Below are positions 47,476 through 59,287 of a stretch of 64,000 bases of DNA, in pieces. This DNA comes from Streptomyces diastaticus subsp. diastaticus. GTDB taxonomy: Bacteria; Actinomycetota; Actinomycetes; Streptomycetales; Streptomycetaceae. Made by a program: the position numbers and the translations under genes. Under the pieces are notes generated by a model. That model saw only the letters and a list, made by a program, of their open reading frames with translations. It was not told where the DNA came from and made no database searches. Numbering within the stretch: position 1 is the stretch's first letter; each line of letters starts with the position of its first letter. The stretch spans positions 1 to 64,000 of the forward strand of contig NZ_BLLN01000005.1 of NCBI RefSeq assembly GCF_011170125.1. The letters are read 5' to 3'.

Positions 47476-48983
47476 CAGAACAGTCCCTTCGGCAGACGCG
47501 TGTCGTATGCGGCGACGGCCTCGGTGTCGACGGCGGGGAACAGGCCGTCCAGGTCGTCCGCCGACAACTGGGCGAGGCGGGCCGCGGTGTCCAGGAACGC
47601 GTCTTGCGCGGACTCGGTGACGACGCCCTCGGCGAGCGTGCGGAACTTGCCGACGTATCCGGAGCGGTCGAAGGGCCGGGCGCCGGCCGGGTGGGCGTCG
47701 GCGACGGCGAGTTCGTCCTCGATCACCGAACCGTCGTCGAGGGTGATGACCGCGCGTCCGCCGAAGGCACGGCGGTCCGGGTCGGGGTCGTGGTAGCGGC
47801 TGGTCCACTCCGGGTCCTCGACCGTCGTGATCTTCCGCCACAGCTCGACGGTCTCCGGGCGCCGCGCGCGCTCGGGGGCGTACGAGCGCTCGTGGTGCCA
47901 GATCCCGTCCTCCAGCGCGACAGCGAAGATGTACGGCACCGAGTGGTCGAGCGTCTCCCGGCTGGCCGAGGGGTCGTACTTCTGCGGATCATTCGCACCC
48001 GAGCCGATCACGTGGTGGGTGTGGTGGCTGGTGTGCAGGACGATCGAGCGCACGTTCCGCAGCGGTCCGGCCTTCTCCCGCAGCCGCCGGGCGAGGTCGA
48101 TGATCGCCTGGGCCTGGTACTCGGCGGAGTGCTCCTTGGTGTAGGTGTCGAGGATGGCGCGACGCGCCTCGCCGGACTCGGGCAAGACGACGGTGTACTC
48201 CGACTCCGGGCCGTTCAGCATCCAGGCCAGAAACCCGTCCTCGCCCTCGTAGATCGGCGACGGGGACGTCTCGCCGCGCATCGCCCGGTCGACGGCCTCG
48301 ATGGCGGCCTTGCCGGCGAAGGCGGGGGCGTACGCCTTCCAGCTGGAGATCTCGCCCTTGCGGGACTGCCGGGTGGCGGTGGTGGTGTGCACGGCCTGCT
48401 GGATCGCCTGGTACACGGTCTCGGTCGGCAGCCGCAGCATCGCGCCCAGGCCGCCCGAGGTGGCGGCACTGAGGTGGGCCACGTGGTCAATGCGGTGCTC
48501 GTGCAGGCAGATGCCCTTGACCAGGGCGACGTGGAGCTCGTACGCGGCGATCACTCCGCGCAGCAGGTCGGCACCACTGCGGCCGGTGTGCTGGGCCACC
48601 GCGAGCAGGGGCGGGATGTTGTCGCCGGGGTGGGAGTAGTCGGCGGCCAGGTAGGTGTCGTGGAAATCCAGCTCCCGCACCGCGGTGCCGTTCGCCCAGG
48701 CGGCCCACTCGGGGGAGACCTTGGCGCGGCTGCCGAAGACGGAGGCGCCGGGGGCGGCGGCCCGGTGAGCGGTGGCCTGGGCCCGGGCGACGGCGACCGG
48801 CCGGCGCAGCAGGGACGCGACGGCCACCGAGGCGTTGTCGATCACCCGGTTGACCGCCATGGCGGCGCTGTCGGTGTCCAGGTCCTCGGTGCCGGTGGCC
48901 ACGGCGGCCAGCTTCCAGGCGAGCTGTTCCTCGCGCGGAAGCCGGTCGGCGCTGGGGTGGACACGGACGGGGTGCTCGATCAC
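47475..48983 (-). CDS. prpD: 2-methylcitrate dehydratase (MmgE/PrpD family)
   Basis: A 502-residue protein from GTG 48983 with GGAGT upstream. Family features: [40 protein letters not shown] with the conserved histidines, and AALSVALEDG-like segment [17 protein letters not shown]. It dehydrates 2-methylcitrate. It is the first gene of prpD-prpB-prpC, transcribed away from the PrpR-like regulator. Confidence 0.95.
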   Translation of the reverse strand: MIEHPVRVHPSADRLPREEQLAWKLAAVATGTEDLDTDSAAMAVNRVIDNASVAVASLLRRPVAVARAQATAHRAAAPGASVFGSRAKVSPEWAAWANGTAVRELDFHDTYLAADYSHPGDNIPPLLAVAQHTGRSGADLLRGVIAAYELHVALVKGICLHEHRIDHVAHLSAATSGGLGAMLRLPTETVYQAIQQAVHTTTATRQSRKGEISSWKAYAPAFAGKAAIEAVDRAMRGETSPSPIYEGEDGFLAWMLNGPESEYTVVLPESGEARRAILDTYTKEHSAEYQAQAIIDLARRLREKAGPLRNVRSIVLHTSHHTHHVIGSGANDPQKYDPSASRETLDHSVPYIFAVALEDGIWHHERSYAPERARRPETVELWRKITTVEDPEWTSRYHDPDPDRRAFGGRAVITLDDGSVIEDELAVADAHPAGARPFDRSGYVGKFRTLAEGVVTESAQDAFLDTAARLAQLSADDLDGLFPAVDTEAVAAYDTRLPKGLF

Positions 48984-49089
48984 GGGACTCCTCAAGGTGT
49001 GCGGACGGTCCTGGTCGGTGCTGACGTGATCGACAGTGCACGCTCCGAGGGGGCCCGGCCACCTCTCCAAGCTGCGGAATCCCTCCATA

Positions 49090-49145
49090 CCGGGGCTGCG
49101 AATCTGCGAATTCTGCGAAGACGGCGAATGCTATGTTCGCAAGAA
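49090..49145. promoter_or_regulatory. Divergent prpD / regulator control region with repeated TGCGAA boxes
   Basis: Three direct copies of TGCGAA lie at 49097-49102, 49105-49110 and 49114-49119, and an inverted copy TTCGCAA at 49136-49142. The same heptamer appears twice in the aceA regulatory region. These are probable binding sites of the two RamB/PrpR-like proteins. Confidence 0.65.
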
Positions 49146-49197
49146 GGCTCTACCACGGGACGTCCCCCCTTCCCGGCTTGCGACAAGGATGTGCGCC

Positions 49198-50640
49198 GTG
49201 CCTCGAGAAGCGGCCGACCGCAAGGTCTACGCCCATGCGAAACTGCGTCGGCTGCGCCGTGAGCACGGCATGAACCAGGTCGACATGGCCCGTGCCCTGT
49301 CCATCTCCACCAGCTACGCCAACCAGATCGAGCAGAGCCAGCGCCCGCTCACCGCCTCCGTCCTGCTGCGGATCGCGGAGGTCTTCGGGATCGACGCGGA
49401 GTTCTTCTCCGACGCCGACGAGGACCGGCTCGCCACCGACCTGCGGGCCGCCGTGGCCGACGAGGCGTGCGGGGTACCGCCGCTCGCGCCCGAGGAGATC
49501 GCCGAGGCCGTGCGCGACCACCCCGACGTCGCGCGGGCCCTGGTCGCCCTGCACCGCCGCTACCGCGACACGGTCGAGCAGGCCGCCGCCCTCGGCTCCC
49601 CCGGAGCCGCGGACGCGCTGCTGCCTCCCGCCGAGCCGCACGACGAGGTGCGGGACTTCTTCTACGCCCACCACAACCACTTCGAGCCCCTCGACACCGA
49701 GGCCGAGCGGACCGCCGAGAGACTCGGCCTGCGTCCGGGCAAGGCGGCCGACCCGCTGACGGCACTGCTGGCCGAGCGCCACCAGGTCCGCGTCGTCCAG
49801 GCCGCACCGGGGCGGGCCGGTGACGCGCGGCGCTTCGCCCGCGAGACCGGGCTGCTGTTCCTCTCCCCCTGGCTCAGCGACGGCCAGCGCGCCTTCCAGC
49901 TCGCCACGCAGCTCGCCCTGCTGGAGCACGGGCCACTCCTCGATCAGCTCGTCGCGGGTGCCACCGGGCTGACCTCGCCGGAGTCGGCGGCGCTGGCCCG
50001 GATCGGGCTGGCGAACTACTTCGCCGGAGCCCTGCTCATGCCGTACGGCGCCTTCCTCACGGTGGCGGAAGAGGTGCGCTACGACATCGAGCTGCTGTCC
50101 GCCCGCTTCGGCGTCGGCTTCGAGACGGTCTGCCACCGCCTGAGCACCCTCCAGCGCACGGGACGTCGCGGCGTACCCTTCTCCTTTCTACGCGTCGACC
50201 GGGCCGGCAACATCTCCAAGCGGCAGTCCGCGACCGACTTCCACTTCTCCCGGCTCGGCGGCACCTGCCCGCTGTGGACGGTGTACGGGGCGTTCTCCTC
50301 GCCCGGCAGGATCCTCACCCAGGTGGCCGAGATGCCCGACGGCAAGCGGTACTTCTGGGTCGCCCGCACCATCGTCCGAGGAGGCTTCGGCCACCACGCG
50401 CCGCGCGCCGAGTTCGCGGTCGCGCTCGGCTGCGAACTGCGCCACGCCCACCGCCTCGTCTACGCGGAAGGCGTCGCGCTCGACGACCCGCGCGCCGCCA
50501 CCCCGATCGGTCTCGGCTGCCGGATCTGCGAACGCCGTGACTGCGCCCAGCGTGCACGGCCACCAGCAGGCGGGCGGCTGGCGGTCGATCCGGACCGGCG
50601 GACCTATGTGCCGTATCCGGTGGAAAGCACGGGGCCGTGA
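49198..50640 (+). CDS. PrpR/RamB-family regulator of the methylcitrate operon
   Basis: A 480-residue protein. GTG 49198 (AAGGA nine bases upstream) is preferred over the in-frame ATG 49189. The helix-turn-helix is MNQVDMARALSISTSYANQI. The middle domain contains ALARIGLANYFAGALLMPYG, and the C-terminal part has GLGCRICERRDCAQR, an iron-sulfur-like cysteine cluster in this family. The gene is divergent from prpDBC. In Mycobacterium the PrpR protein activates prpDC in response to propionyl-CoA. It is paralogous to the aceA-linked regulator at 29495-30907. Confidence 0.88.
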   Translation: MPREAADRKVYAHAKLRRLRREHGMNQVDMARALSISTSYANQIEQSQRPLTASVLLRIAEVFGIDAEFFSDADEDRLATDLRAAVADEACGVPPLAPEEIAEAVRDHPDVARALVALHRRYRDTVEQAAALGSPGAADALLPPAEPHDEVRDFFYAHHNHFEPLDTEAERTAERLGLRPGKAADPLTALLAERHQVRVVQAAPGRAGDARRFARETGLLFLSPWLSDGQRAFQLATQLALLEHGPLLDQLVAGATGLTSPESAALARIGLANYFAGALLMPYGAFLTVAEEVRYDIELLSARFGVGFETVCHRLSTLQRTGRRGVPFSFLRVDRAGNISKRQSATDFHFSRLGGTCPLWTVYGAFSSPGRILTQVAEMPDGKRYFWVARTIVRGGFGHHAPRAEFAVALGCELRHAHRLVYAEGVALDDPRAATPIGLGCRICERRDCAQRARPPAGGRLAVDPDRRTYVPYPVESTGP

Positions 50641-50654
50641 GGGTGCCGGAACCC

Positions 50655-50951
50655 TCAGGGCGACGTCCCGCGGTGGCGGCGCACCAGCTCGGCGACGGCT
50701 CGGCGCAGGCGGGCGCCCTCGTCCTCCGCGGCCGCCCTGCCGCGGACGGAAGGCGGGTCCGTCACCAGTTCTTCCAGTTCGTTCAACAGCTGCTCGGTCC
50801 TTCGCAGTTGCTCGCTCAGGGCCCGGATGCGGGCGCTCTGACCGCCCATCTGTCTTCGGCTGGCGAGGAGCTGCTCGTACTCCGCCACGGGAAGGGCGAC
50901 CGCTTCCGCTCCTCCCAGGGTGATGCGTGACGGCTGTGGACGTCGGGGCAT
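50655..50951 (-). CDS. Small hypothetical protein, paralogue of the one at 38127-38453
   Basis: A 98-residue protein from ATG 50951 (a GTG directly upstream is possible). It opens PRRPQPSRITLGGAEAVALP, then VAEYEQLLASRRQMGGQSAR and a helical coiled-coil-like middle (LRRTEQLLNELEELV). It is separated from the echA operon upstream by a hairpin, so it is probably transcribed on its own. Function unknown. Confidence 0.6.
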   Translation of the reverse strand: MPRRPQPSRITLGGAEAVALPVAEYEQLLASRRQMGGQSARIRALSEQLRRTEQLLNELEELVTDPPSVRGRAAAEDEGARLRRAVAELVRRHRGTSP

Positions 50952-50990
50952 CACGCCCTCCGTTCCCCGTTGGTGGTCATACCGTCGAAC

Positions 50991-51025
50991 GCGAGGGACC
51001 CCGGATCAGTTCCGGGGCCCCTCGC
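50991..51025 (-). terminator. Hairpin after the valine-degradation operon
   Basis: GCGAGGG and CCCCGG pair with CCGGGG and CCCTCGC across a seven-base loop, with small bulges. It lies 13 bases downstream of the echA stop on the minus strand. Confidence 0.65.
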
Positions 51026-51037
51026 GTCCCGCATCGG

Positions 51038-51817
51038 TCAGCGGTGCCGGAAGACGGGTGAGCGTTTGTCGGCGAAGGCGGCCATGCCCTCCTTCTGGTC
51101 GGCGGTGGCGAACACCGCGTGGAAGAGGCGCCGTTCGAAGCGAACGCCCTCGGTGAGCGTGGTCTCGAAGGCGCGGCCGACGGCCTCCTTCGCCATCATC
51201 GCCACCGGCAGCGACATGGCGGCCACCGTCTCGGCGACCGCCAGCGCCTCCCCGAGCAGGTCGTCGGCCGGCACCGTGCGTGAGACTAGCCCGGCCCGCT
51301 CCGCCTCGGCGGCGTCCATGGTGCGTCCGGTCAGGCACAGTTCCATGGCCTTGGCCTTGCCCACGGCGCGGGTCAGCCGCTGGGAGCCGCCGATGCCCGG
51401 GATCACACCGAGTTTGATCTCGGGCTGGCCGAAGACGGCGGTGTCGGCGGCGAGCAGGATGTCGCACAGCATGGCCAGCTCGCAGCCGCCGCCGAGCGCG
51501 TACCCCGACACGGCCGCGACCGTCGGCGTCCGCAGCTGTCCGAGCCGGTCCCAGGCGGTGAACCAGTCGGTGAGGTACATGTCCATGTACCCCTGGGGCT
51601 GCATCTCCTTGATGTCGGCGCCGGCCGCGAACGCCTTCCCCGAGCCGGTGATGACGATGCAGCCGCAGTCCGGGTCCCGGTCGAGGGCCTCGGTGGCGGC
51701 CACGACCTCGTTCATCACCTGGAGGTTCAGGGCGTTGAGGGCCTTCGGCCGGTTGAGCGTGAGGAGGGCGGTGCGGCCCCTGCGCTCGACCAGGATGGTT
51801 TCGTGGTCGGTGGTCAT
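51038..51817 (-). CDS. Enoyl-CoA hydratase (crotonase family)
   Basis: A 259-residue protein from ATG 51817. It has the oxyanion-hole segment [16 protein letters not shown] and [19 protein letters not shown], followed by [20 protein letters not shown] with both catalytic glutamates of true hydratases. It hydrates methacrylyl-CoA or related 2-enoyl-CoAs in branched-chain amino acid breakdown. Its start overlaps the stop of the mmsB gene, and it is the last gene of the operon. Confidence 0.93.
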   Translation of the reverse strand: MTTDHETILVERRGRTALLTLNRPKALNALNLQVMNEVVAATEALDRDPDCGCIVITGSGKAFAAGADIKEMQPQGYMDMYLTDWFTAWDRLGQLRTPTVAAVSGYALGGGCELAMLCDILLAADTAVFGQPEIKLGVIPGIGGSQRLTRAVGKAKAMELCLTGRTMDAAEAERAGLVSRTVPADDLLGEALAVAETVAAMSLPVAMMAKEAVGRAFETTLTEGVRFERRLFHAVFATADQKEGMAAFADKRSPVFRHR

Positions 51818-52710
51818 GCGGTCCCCCGGCTCCCTTCCCTGATGGTGCGTACGATGCCCGAGAAGTCCTCGGAGTCGCCGACTCCTTCGGCGAAGACCGC
51901 GTACAGCTCGGCCGCGCGCAGCCCGAGTTCGGCGTGGACGCCGCCCTCGCGGACGGCGTTGGCGGCCAGGCCCAGGTCCTTGGCCATGAGGGAGGCGGCG
52001 AAGCCCGGCCGGTAGTCGCGGTTGGCGGGACTGGTCGGCACCGGTCCGGGGACGGGGCAGTTGACGCTGAGGGCCCAGCACTGCCCGGATGCCGTGGAGG
52101 CCACGTCGTAAAGTGCCTGGTGGGACAGGCCCAGGCTCTCGCCGAGGACGAACGCCTCGCTGACGGCGATCATGGACACGCCGAGGATCATGTTGTTGCA
52201 GATCTTGGCGGCCTGCCCTGCTCCCGGCCCGCCGCAGTGCACGGCCTTCTTCCCCATGGCCTCCAGCAGGGGGCGCGCCTCGGCGAACTCGTCCTCTCCC
52301 CCGCCGGCCATGAAGGCCAGGGTGGCGGCCTCGGCCCCGACCACGCCGCCGGACACGGGCGCGTCCAGGGCGCGCATGCCTGCGGCGAGGGCGCGTTCGT
52401 GAGCCGTGCGCGCGTCGGTGACGTCGATGGTGGAGCAGTCGACGAAGAGGGTGCCGGGGCGGGCGGTGTTGAGGATGTCGTCGTAGAGGCCCAGGACGTG
52501 GCGTCCGGCGGGCAGCATGCTGATGACCACGTCGGCGACGGATACGGCCTCGGTCAGGGAACCGGCGGGCTCCACACCGGCCTCGGCGGCCGTCTCGACG
52601 GCAGCGGGGACCAGGTCGTGGCCGAGCACCCGGTGACCGGCCTTCGTCAGGTTTGCGGCCATCGGTCCGCCCATGTGTCCGAGTCCGACGAACGCGACGG
52701 TCCGGTTCAC
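51814..52710 (-). CDS. mmsB: 3-hydroxyisobutyrate dehydrogenase
   Basis: A 298-residue protein from GTG 52710. The nucleotide-binding start is [26 protein letters not shown] and the substrate motif [19 protein letters not shown] follow, with the catalytic lysine in [13 protein letters not shown]. It oxidises 3-hydroxyisobutyrate to methylmalonate semialdehyde, the substrate of MmsA. It is coupled to genes on both sides by start/stop overlaps. Confidence 0.94.
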   Translation of the reverse strand: MNRTVAFVGLGHMGGPMAANLTKAGHRVLGHDLVPAAVETAAEAGVEPAGSLTEAVSVADVVISMLPAGRHVLGLYDDILNTARPGTLFVDCSTIDVTDARTAHERALAAGMRALDAPVSGGVVGAEAATLAFMAGGGEDEFAEARPLLEAMGKKAVHCGGPGAGQAAKICNNMILGVSMIAVSEAFVLGESLGLSHQALYDVASTASGQCWALSVNCPVPGPVPTSPANRDYRPGFAASLMAKDLGLAANAVREGGVHAELGLRAAELYAVFAEGVGDSEDFSGIVRTIREGSRGTA

Positions 52711-53774
52711 CAGGCCACCTCCTCGGTGGTGTCGGATGTGGCGGCGAGGCCGAGTTCGTGCTCGCCGAGGTGCGTGAAGAAGCGCTCGACGTCCGCCTCG
52801 GTGACCTCGACGAGCGTCGCCGGCGACCAGGCGGGACGGCGGTCCTTGTCGATGACCTGGGCGCGGATGCCCTCCACCAGGTCGGGGCTGCGCAGGCAGG
52901 CGCAGGAGACGCGGTACTCCTGGTCGAGGACCCTCTCGAGCGGCCCGAGCCGACGGGCGCGGCGCAGCGCCGCCAGGGTGACCTTGAGCGCTGTCGGGGA
53001 CTTGAGGAGGAGGGTCTCGGCGGTCTCCTTGGCAGCCGGGTCGCCCAGCGCGAGGAGCCGCTGGACGATCTCCTCGACAGTGTCGGCGCGGAAGCAGGCG
53101 TCGATCCAGTCCCGGCGGCCGGCGAGTTCTCCCGGCGGCGGCTCCTGGACATGACGCCCGAGGGCCTCACGTACCGGCAGTTCCGCCAGGTCGTCGACGA
53201 AGGACTGGAGCGAGGCCGAGGGCATGTACTGGTCGGCGAGCCCGCACAGCAAGGCGTCCGCGGCACCGACCGGCGCGCCCGTCAGGGCGAGGTGGGTGCC
53301 CAGCTCTCCCGGTGCCAGGGCGAGCAGATAGGTTCCGCCGACGTCGGGGACGAAGCCGATGCCGGTCTCCGGCATGGCGATCCTGGACCGCTCGGTGACG
53401 ACACGGACGCTGCCGTGCGCGGAGACGCCGACCCCGCCGCCCATGACGATGCCGTCCATGACGGCGACGTACGGCTTGGGGTAGCGGGCGATGCGGGCGT
53501 TGAGGCGGTACTCGTCGCGCCAGAAGGCGGCGGAGGCCCGGCCGTCGGCGTCGCGGGCGTCGTCGTGGATGGCGCGGATGTCTCCGCCGACGCACAGGCC
53601 GCGCTCCCCCTCGCCCGTGATGACGACGATCTCGACGGCCGGATCACGCTCCCACTCGCTGAGCTTCGCGTCGATGCGGAGCACCATGTCGTGGGTGAGG
53701 GAGTTCAGAGCCCGCGGGCGGTTGAGGCTGATGCGGGCGGCGCGGCCGCTCGTGCGGAACAGGACGTCGCTCAT
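52707..53774 (-). CDS. 3-hydroxyisobutyryl-CoA hydrolase (crotonase family)
   Basis: A 355-residue protein from ATG 53774, longer than a hydratase and matching the hydrolase subgroup. Features: [60 protein letters not shown]. It releases 3-hydroxyisobutyrate from its CoA ester, supplying MmsB. Its position between the acyl-CoA dehydrogenase and mmsB follows the order of valine degradation. Confidence 0.92.
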   Translation of the reverse strand: MSDVLFRTSGRAARISLNRPRALNSLTHDMVLRIDAKLSEWERDPAVEIVVITGEGERGLCVGGDIRAIHDDARDADGRASAAFWRDEYRLNARIARYPKPYVAVMDGIVMGGGVGVSAHGSVRVVTERSRIAMPETGIGFVPDVGGTYLLALAPGELGTHLALTGAPVGAADALLCGLADQYMPSASLQSFVDDLAELPVREALGRHVQEPPPGELAGRRDWIDACFRADTVEEIVQRLLALGDPAAKETAETLLLKSPTALKVTLAALRRARRLGPLERVLDQEYRVSCACLRSPDLVEGIRAQVIDKDRRPAWSPATLVEVTEADVERFFTHLGEHELGLAATSDTTEEVAW

Positions 53775-54919
53775 GCGAACGCCTCCGTCAGGCCGCGTGC
53801 CACGATGACGCGCATGATCTCGTTGGTTCCTTCCAGGATCTGGTGGACGCGCAGGTCGCGGACGATCTTCTCGATGCCGTACTCGCTGAGGTAGCCGTAG
53901 CCGCCGTGGAGCTGGAGTGCGCGGTCGGCGACGGAGTAGCCGGTGTCGGTGGCGAACCGCTTCGCCATCGCGCACAGGTACGGCGCCTGCGGGTCGCCGC
54001 GGTCGAGCGCATGCGCGGCCTGCGCCACCAGGGCGCGCGCTGCGGCCAGCTCGGTCGCCATGTCGGCGAGCCGGAAGCGCAGAGCCTGGGCGTCCAGGAG
54101 CCGCTGCCCGAACGCCTCGCGGTCGGCGAGGTGGGCCAGGCTCCGGTCGAGCGCGCTGCGGGCGCCTCCCAGGGAACAGGCGGCGATGCCGAGCCGGCCG
54201 CCGTTGAGGCCGCTCATGGCGATGCGGAAGCCCTCGCCCTCGCGGCCGAGGAGCCGGTCCGCGGGCAGGCGGACGCCGTCCAGGACGACCTGGCGGGTGG
54301 GCTGGGCGTTCCAGCCCATCTTCCGCTCGTTCGGCCCGAAGCTGACACCCGCGTCATCCTTGTCGACGACGAACGCGGACACCCCGTCGGGGCCCCCGCC
54401 GCCGGTACGGGCCATGACGACGTACGACTGGGACGCGCCCGCACCGGAGATGAACTGCTTCACGCCGGTGAGCACCCAGCCGTCGCCGTCCCGGACGGCA
54501 CGGGTCGTCAGGGCGGCCGCGTCCGAGCCCGCACCCGGCTCGGTCAGGCAGTAGCTGGCGAGATCCTCCATGGCGCACAGGCGCGGCAGCCACCGTTCGC
54601 GCTGGGCGTCGTCACCGTAGCGGTCGATCATCCAGGCGACCATGTTGTGGATGGAGAGGTACCCGGCGATGGCCGGGCAGCCGGAGGCGAGGGTCTCGAA
54701 GACGAGGACGCCGTCGGAGCGGGTGAGGCCGCTGCCGCCGGACTCCTCGCGGACGTAGACACCGCCGAGGCCGAGTCCGGCCGCCTTGCGCAGCACGTCG
54801 ACGGGGAAGTGCTTGTCGCGGTCCCAGTCCAGGGCGTGCGGGGCGAGGTGGTCCTGGGCGAAGTCGAGCGTGGTCTCGACGAGGGCCTGCTGGTCCTCGG
54901 TGAGCGCGGTGATGGTCAT
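53771..54919 (-). CDS. Acyl-CoA dehydrogenase, probably isobutyryl-CoA dehydrogenase
   Basis: A 382-residue flavoprotein from ATG 54919. It contains SYCLTEPGAGSDAAAL (flavin and substrate loop), VLTGVKQFISGAGASQSYVV and the C-terminal LQLHGGYGYLSEYGIEKIVR with LEGTNEIMRVIVAR. The catalytic Glu is in the LEGTNEIM segment or adjacent loop depending on subgroup. The operon context (mmsA, hydrolase, mmsB) points to isobutyryl-CoA as substrate. Confidence 0.9.
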   Translation of the reverse strand: MTITALTEDQQALVETTLDFAQDHLAPHALDWDRDKHFPVDVLRKAAGLGLGGVYVREESGGSGLTRSDGVLVFETLASGCPAIAGYLSIHNMVAWMIDRYGDDAQRERWLPRLCAMEDLASYCLTEPGAGSDAAALTTRAVRDGDGWVLTGVKQFISGAGASQSYVVMARTGGGGPDGVSAFVVDKDDAGVSFGPNERKMGWNAQPTRQVVLDGVRLPADRLLGREGEGFRIAMSGLNGGRLGIAACSLGGARSALDRSLAHLADREAFGQRLLDAQALRFRLADMATELAAARALVAQAAHALDRGDPQAPYLCAMAKRFATDTGYSVADRALQLHGGYGYLSEYGIEKIVRDLRVHQILEGTNEIMRVIVARGLTEAFA

Positions 54920-54925
54920 AGCCGC

Positions 54926-56449
<1,524 letters not shown>

Positions 56450-56639
56450 GACTGCCTGCTCTCGTCAGGAGGGATCCGGGGATGGCGCGCCGGGTCCCGC
56501 ACACGTACGCGGTCGCGTACGGACGCAGGGGGCGCGGGCTCGCGTATGGCCGGAGTCCCGTCAGAGGCGGGGTTCACCAGGGTCGTGGGTACACACCGGT
56601 GCCATGCGTGTCAGCTCCATCCTCGTGGACAACACGGAA
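56450..56639 (-). other. mmsA leader, downstream of riboswitch 4
   Basis: No gene of good quality lies between the riboswitch and mmsA. A 17-codon frame (ATG near 56624) could be a leader peptide but has no proper ribosome-binding site. The stretch probably holds the expression platform. Confidence 0.4.
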
Positions 56640-56805
56640 CATCCCGCGGCCGGTATCCTGACTTCCGGATCAGCGCGCGCCGTCCGCCTTCCCGACATCC
56701 AACTCGTCAGTGGCGTACCGCTCGACGGCGTACTCCCCGGTCACAGTGGCGGGACCGTGCCGGAATCACACCGGCTTCCCTGCACCGCGGGCCTTGTACT
56801 CGCGA
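56640..56805 (-). promoter_or_regulatory. Cobalamin riboswitch 4, leader of the mmsA operon
   Basis: Read on the minus strand it has GGGAAGCCGGTGTGATTCCG, then GCACGGTCCCGCCACTGTGA, and near the end the B12 box GGAAGTCAGGATACCGGCC (forward 56650-56668). This is the standard cobalamin aptamer in a wording different from the other three. It points toward mmsA. It sits after the end of the ECF transporter operon, which is transcribed in the same direction. Confidence 0.93.
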
Positions 56806-56867
56806 CTATATAGTTGGACGTCCTAGTAAATCCAGTACCGTTCGGCGGTATCGCCGGAACCGGCCGG

Positions 56868-57686
56868 TCAGGTGGGTTCGGAATCGGCCGTCCGGGGTTC
56901 GGCGAAGCGCACGGGAGCGCGGAACCGGGCCTTGCGCGCGGCCCGCCGGAAGGTCGTCAGCACCGCCGGCCCCGCCAGCAGGATGCACACGAAGTTGGTG
57001 ACCGCCCGGCCGGTGTCCCAGCCCAGGGACGTGGCGATGTCGAAGGCGATGTAGCGCTGCCACTGCTCGGTGAAGGGCAGTCCGGGCAGGTAGGCGATGG
57101 AGCTGTTGGGGTCCAGGGAGAACGGCCAGAAGGAAAGGTTGAGGAGGAAGCCGAAGAGATACCCGGACAGGGAACCGTAGACGGCCAGCATCAGCACCTC
57201 GCGGCGGCCCGTGGCCCGGGGGAGGAATCCGGCGAGCATCCCGACGAAGGCACAGCCGAACATCTGGTACGGCATCCAGGGCCCGACCCCGCCGGTGATG
57301 AGCGCGGAGGCGAACAGGGAGGTACAGCCGAGGGTGAAGCCGAAGCCGGGGCCGTAGACGCGGCCGGCCAGGACCAGGACGAAGAAGACGGTCTCGATGC
57401 CGGCGGTTCCGGCCCCCAGCGGTCGCAGGGCCGCGTTCACGGCGGACAGGACACCCAGCATGGCGAGGGCCTTGGAGTCGATACCGCCCTCGGCGATCTC
57501 CGAGAGGACCACACACAGGACGAGCACCAGGAGCACGCCGAAGATGAGCGGGGGCGCATAGTTCGAGCCGAACTTCCCGGGTGCCACGACGAACGGCCAG
57601 AAGAAGGCGACGATCCCGAGGAACGCCGACAGCACCATGACGACTGCGATGCGTGGGGTCAGCCGGATGGCGGCGGCCGTCGTCAT
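56868..57686 (-). CDS. ECF transporter substrate-binding S component, probable cobalamin
   Basis: A 272-residue membrane protein from ATG 57686, coupled to the ATPase gene (ATGA). About six hydrophobic segments are seen (IAVVMVLSAFLGIVAFFWPF, PLIFGVLLVLVLCVVLSEIA, GIETVFFVLVLAGRVYGPGF and others). The stretch GSLSGYLFGFLLNLSFWPFS resembles CbrT/HmpT-type S components. The S component chooses the substrate; B12 or a corrinoid is suggested by the neighbouring intrinsic-factor-like proteins and riboswitch. Confidence 0.82.
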   Translation of the reverse strand: MTTAAAIRLTPRIAVVMVLSAFLGIVAFFWPFVVAPGKFGSNYAPPLIFGVLLVLVLCVVLSEIAEGGIDSKALAMLGVLSAVNAALRPLGAGTAGIETVFFVLVLAGRVYGPGFGFTLGCTSLFASALITGGVGPWMPYQMFGCAFVGMLAGFLPRATGRREVLMLAVYGSLSGYLFGFLLNLSFWPFSLDPNSSIAYLPGLPFTEQWQRYIAFDIATSLGWDTGRAVTNFVCILLAGPAVLTTFRRAARKARFRAPVRFAEPRTADSEPT

Positions 57687-59287
57687 GACCGGGCCGCCTT
57701 CACCTGGTCGACGGTCAGATACGGCAGCGGCGCGAGGATCTTCGCCGTCTGGGGCGCGAAGACGGGCGAGGAGACGATGACGTCGGCGGTCGGACCGTCG
57801 TCGACGACGTCGCCCTCGGCCATGACGACGACACGGTCGGCGGCGCGGGCGGCGAACTCGACGTCGTGGGTGGAGATCACGACCGCCCTGCCCTCCGCCG
57901 CGAGGGCGTTCACGACACCGATCAGTGCGGTCTTGGCCCGGTAGTCCAGGCCGCGGGTGGGCTCGTCGAGCAGGACGACCCGGGGCGCGGCGGAGAGCTG
58001 GATGGCGAGGACGAGGGCGAGCTTCTGTCCCTCGGACAGGTCGCGGGGATGGGTGGCGTCGTCGATGCCCGGAGCGAGTCGGTCCAGTACGGTGCGGGCC
58101 TCGGTGGTGCCCGACTCGGTGTCCGCCTGGTCGAGCTCCTGCCTCACGCTCTCCAGGTAGAGCAGATCGGAGGGCGTCTGCGGGACCAGTCCGACGAGTC
58201 GACGGGACCGCGCGGCGGGCACGTCGCGCGGATCGGGGCCGTCGACCGGTTTCACCGTCCCGGCTCGGCGCGGGCCCGACCCCTGCAAGGCCCACAGGAG
58301 CGAGGACTTGCCACAGCCGTTGCGTCCCATGAGGGCGGTCACCTCGCCCGCGTACAGGTCGAGGTCGACCTCTCGTACGGCGGGGACGCCCCCGTAGGCG
58401 ACGGTGATGCCGCGCGCCGTCAGCAGCTTGCGCCGCTCCTGGGCCGGGGCCAGGCGGACAGGGGCCGGGGGGCGGTCGGCCAGTTCGGTGCGCAGGGGGG
58501 CGGCCTCACGGCGGGCGTCGCGGATCGACAGCGGCAGGGGTGACCAGTCGGCCGCCCGGCCCAGTTCGACGATCGGCGGGGCGATCGTCGACGTGCGCAG
58601 GATCTCGGCGGCGGGTCCGATGCGGGCACGGCCGTCACCGGGCAGGTGGAGGACCCGGTCGGCGTACTGGACGACGCGTTCGAGCCGGTGCTCGGCCATG
58701 AGGACGGTGACCCCGAGGTCGTGGACGAGGCGGGTGACCGCGGCGAGGACCTCCTCGGCGGCCGTCGGGTCCAGCGCGGAGGTCGGTTCGTCCAGGACCA
58801 GGACCCGGGGGTGGGCGGTGAGCACCGAGCCGATGGCGACACGTTGCTGCTGGCCGCCGGAGAGTTCGTACAGGGCCCGGTGGCGCAGGTCGGCGAGGCC
58901 GAGCAGGTCCAGTGTCTCCTCCACGCGTTTGCGCATGGTGCCCGAGGCTATCGCCAACTGCTCCATGGCGTAGGCGAGTTCCTCCTCGACCGTGTCGGTC
59001 ACGAAGCCGTCGATGGGGTCCTGGCCGACCACGCCGACGACGTCGGCCAGCTCGCGGGGCGGGTGGTGGGCCGTGTCCCGGCCGTCGACGGTCACGCGAC
59101 CGTAGAGCGTGCCACCTGTGAAGTGCGGCACGAGCCCGTTGACGGCGCCGAGGAGGGTCGACTTGCCGACGCCCGTGTGCCCGACGACGAGGCAGAGTTC
59201 GCCCTCCTCCACCGTCAGGTCGACGTCCCGGAGTGCCGGTTCGGGTGCGTCGTCGTACTGGATGGTGACCTGCTCGAAGGTGATCAC
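57683..59287 (-). CDS. ECF transporter ATPase, two fused ABC domains
   Basis: A 534-residue protein from GTG 59287. The first domain has Walker A GHTGVGKSTL (about 36-45) and signature LSGGQQQRVAIGSVL. The second has GRNGCGKSSLLW (near 322) and LSEGQKLALVLAIQL, followed by VVLLDEPTRGLDY. It supplies both ATP-binding subunits (EcfA and EcfA') as one chain. It lies between the T and S genes with overlaps on both sides. Confidence 0.93.
   Translation of the reverse strand: MITFEQVTIQYDDAPEPALRDVDLTVEEGELCLVVGHTGVGKSTLLGAVNGLVPHFTGGTLYGRVTVDGRDTAHHPPRELADVVGVVGQDPIDGFVTDTVEEELAYAMEQLAIASGTMRKRVEETLDLLGLADLRHRALYELSGGQQQRVAIGSVLTAHPRVLVLDEPTSALDPTAAEEVLAAVTRLVHDLGVTVLMAEHRLERVVQYADRVLHLPGDGRARIGPAAEILRTSTIAPPIVELGRAADWSPLPLSIRDARREAAPLRTELADRPPAPVRLAPAQERRKLLTARGITVAYGGVPAVREVDLDLYAGEVTALMGRNGCGKSSLLWALQGSGPRRAGTVKPVDGPDPRDVPAARSRRLVGLVPQTPSDLLYLESVRQELDQADTESGTTEARTVLDRLAPGIDDATHPRDLSEGQKLALVLAIQLSAAPRVVLLDEPTRGLDYRAKTALIGVVNALAAEGRAVVISTHDVEFAARAADRVVVMAEGDVVDDGPTADVIVSSPVFAPQTAKILAPLPYLTVDQVKAARS

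Noticed and set aside
49036..49188. N-terminal extension of the PrpR-like protein to 49036
   Set aside because: The extension would run through the TGCGAA operator cluster and lacks family similarity; the helix-turn-helix protein starts at 49189-49198.
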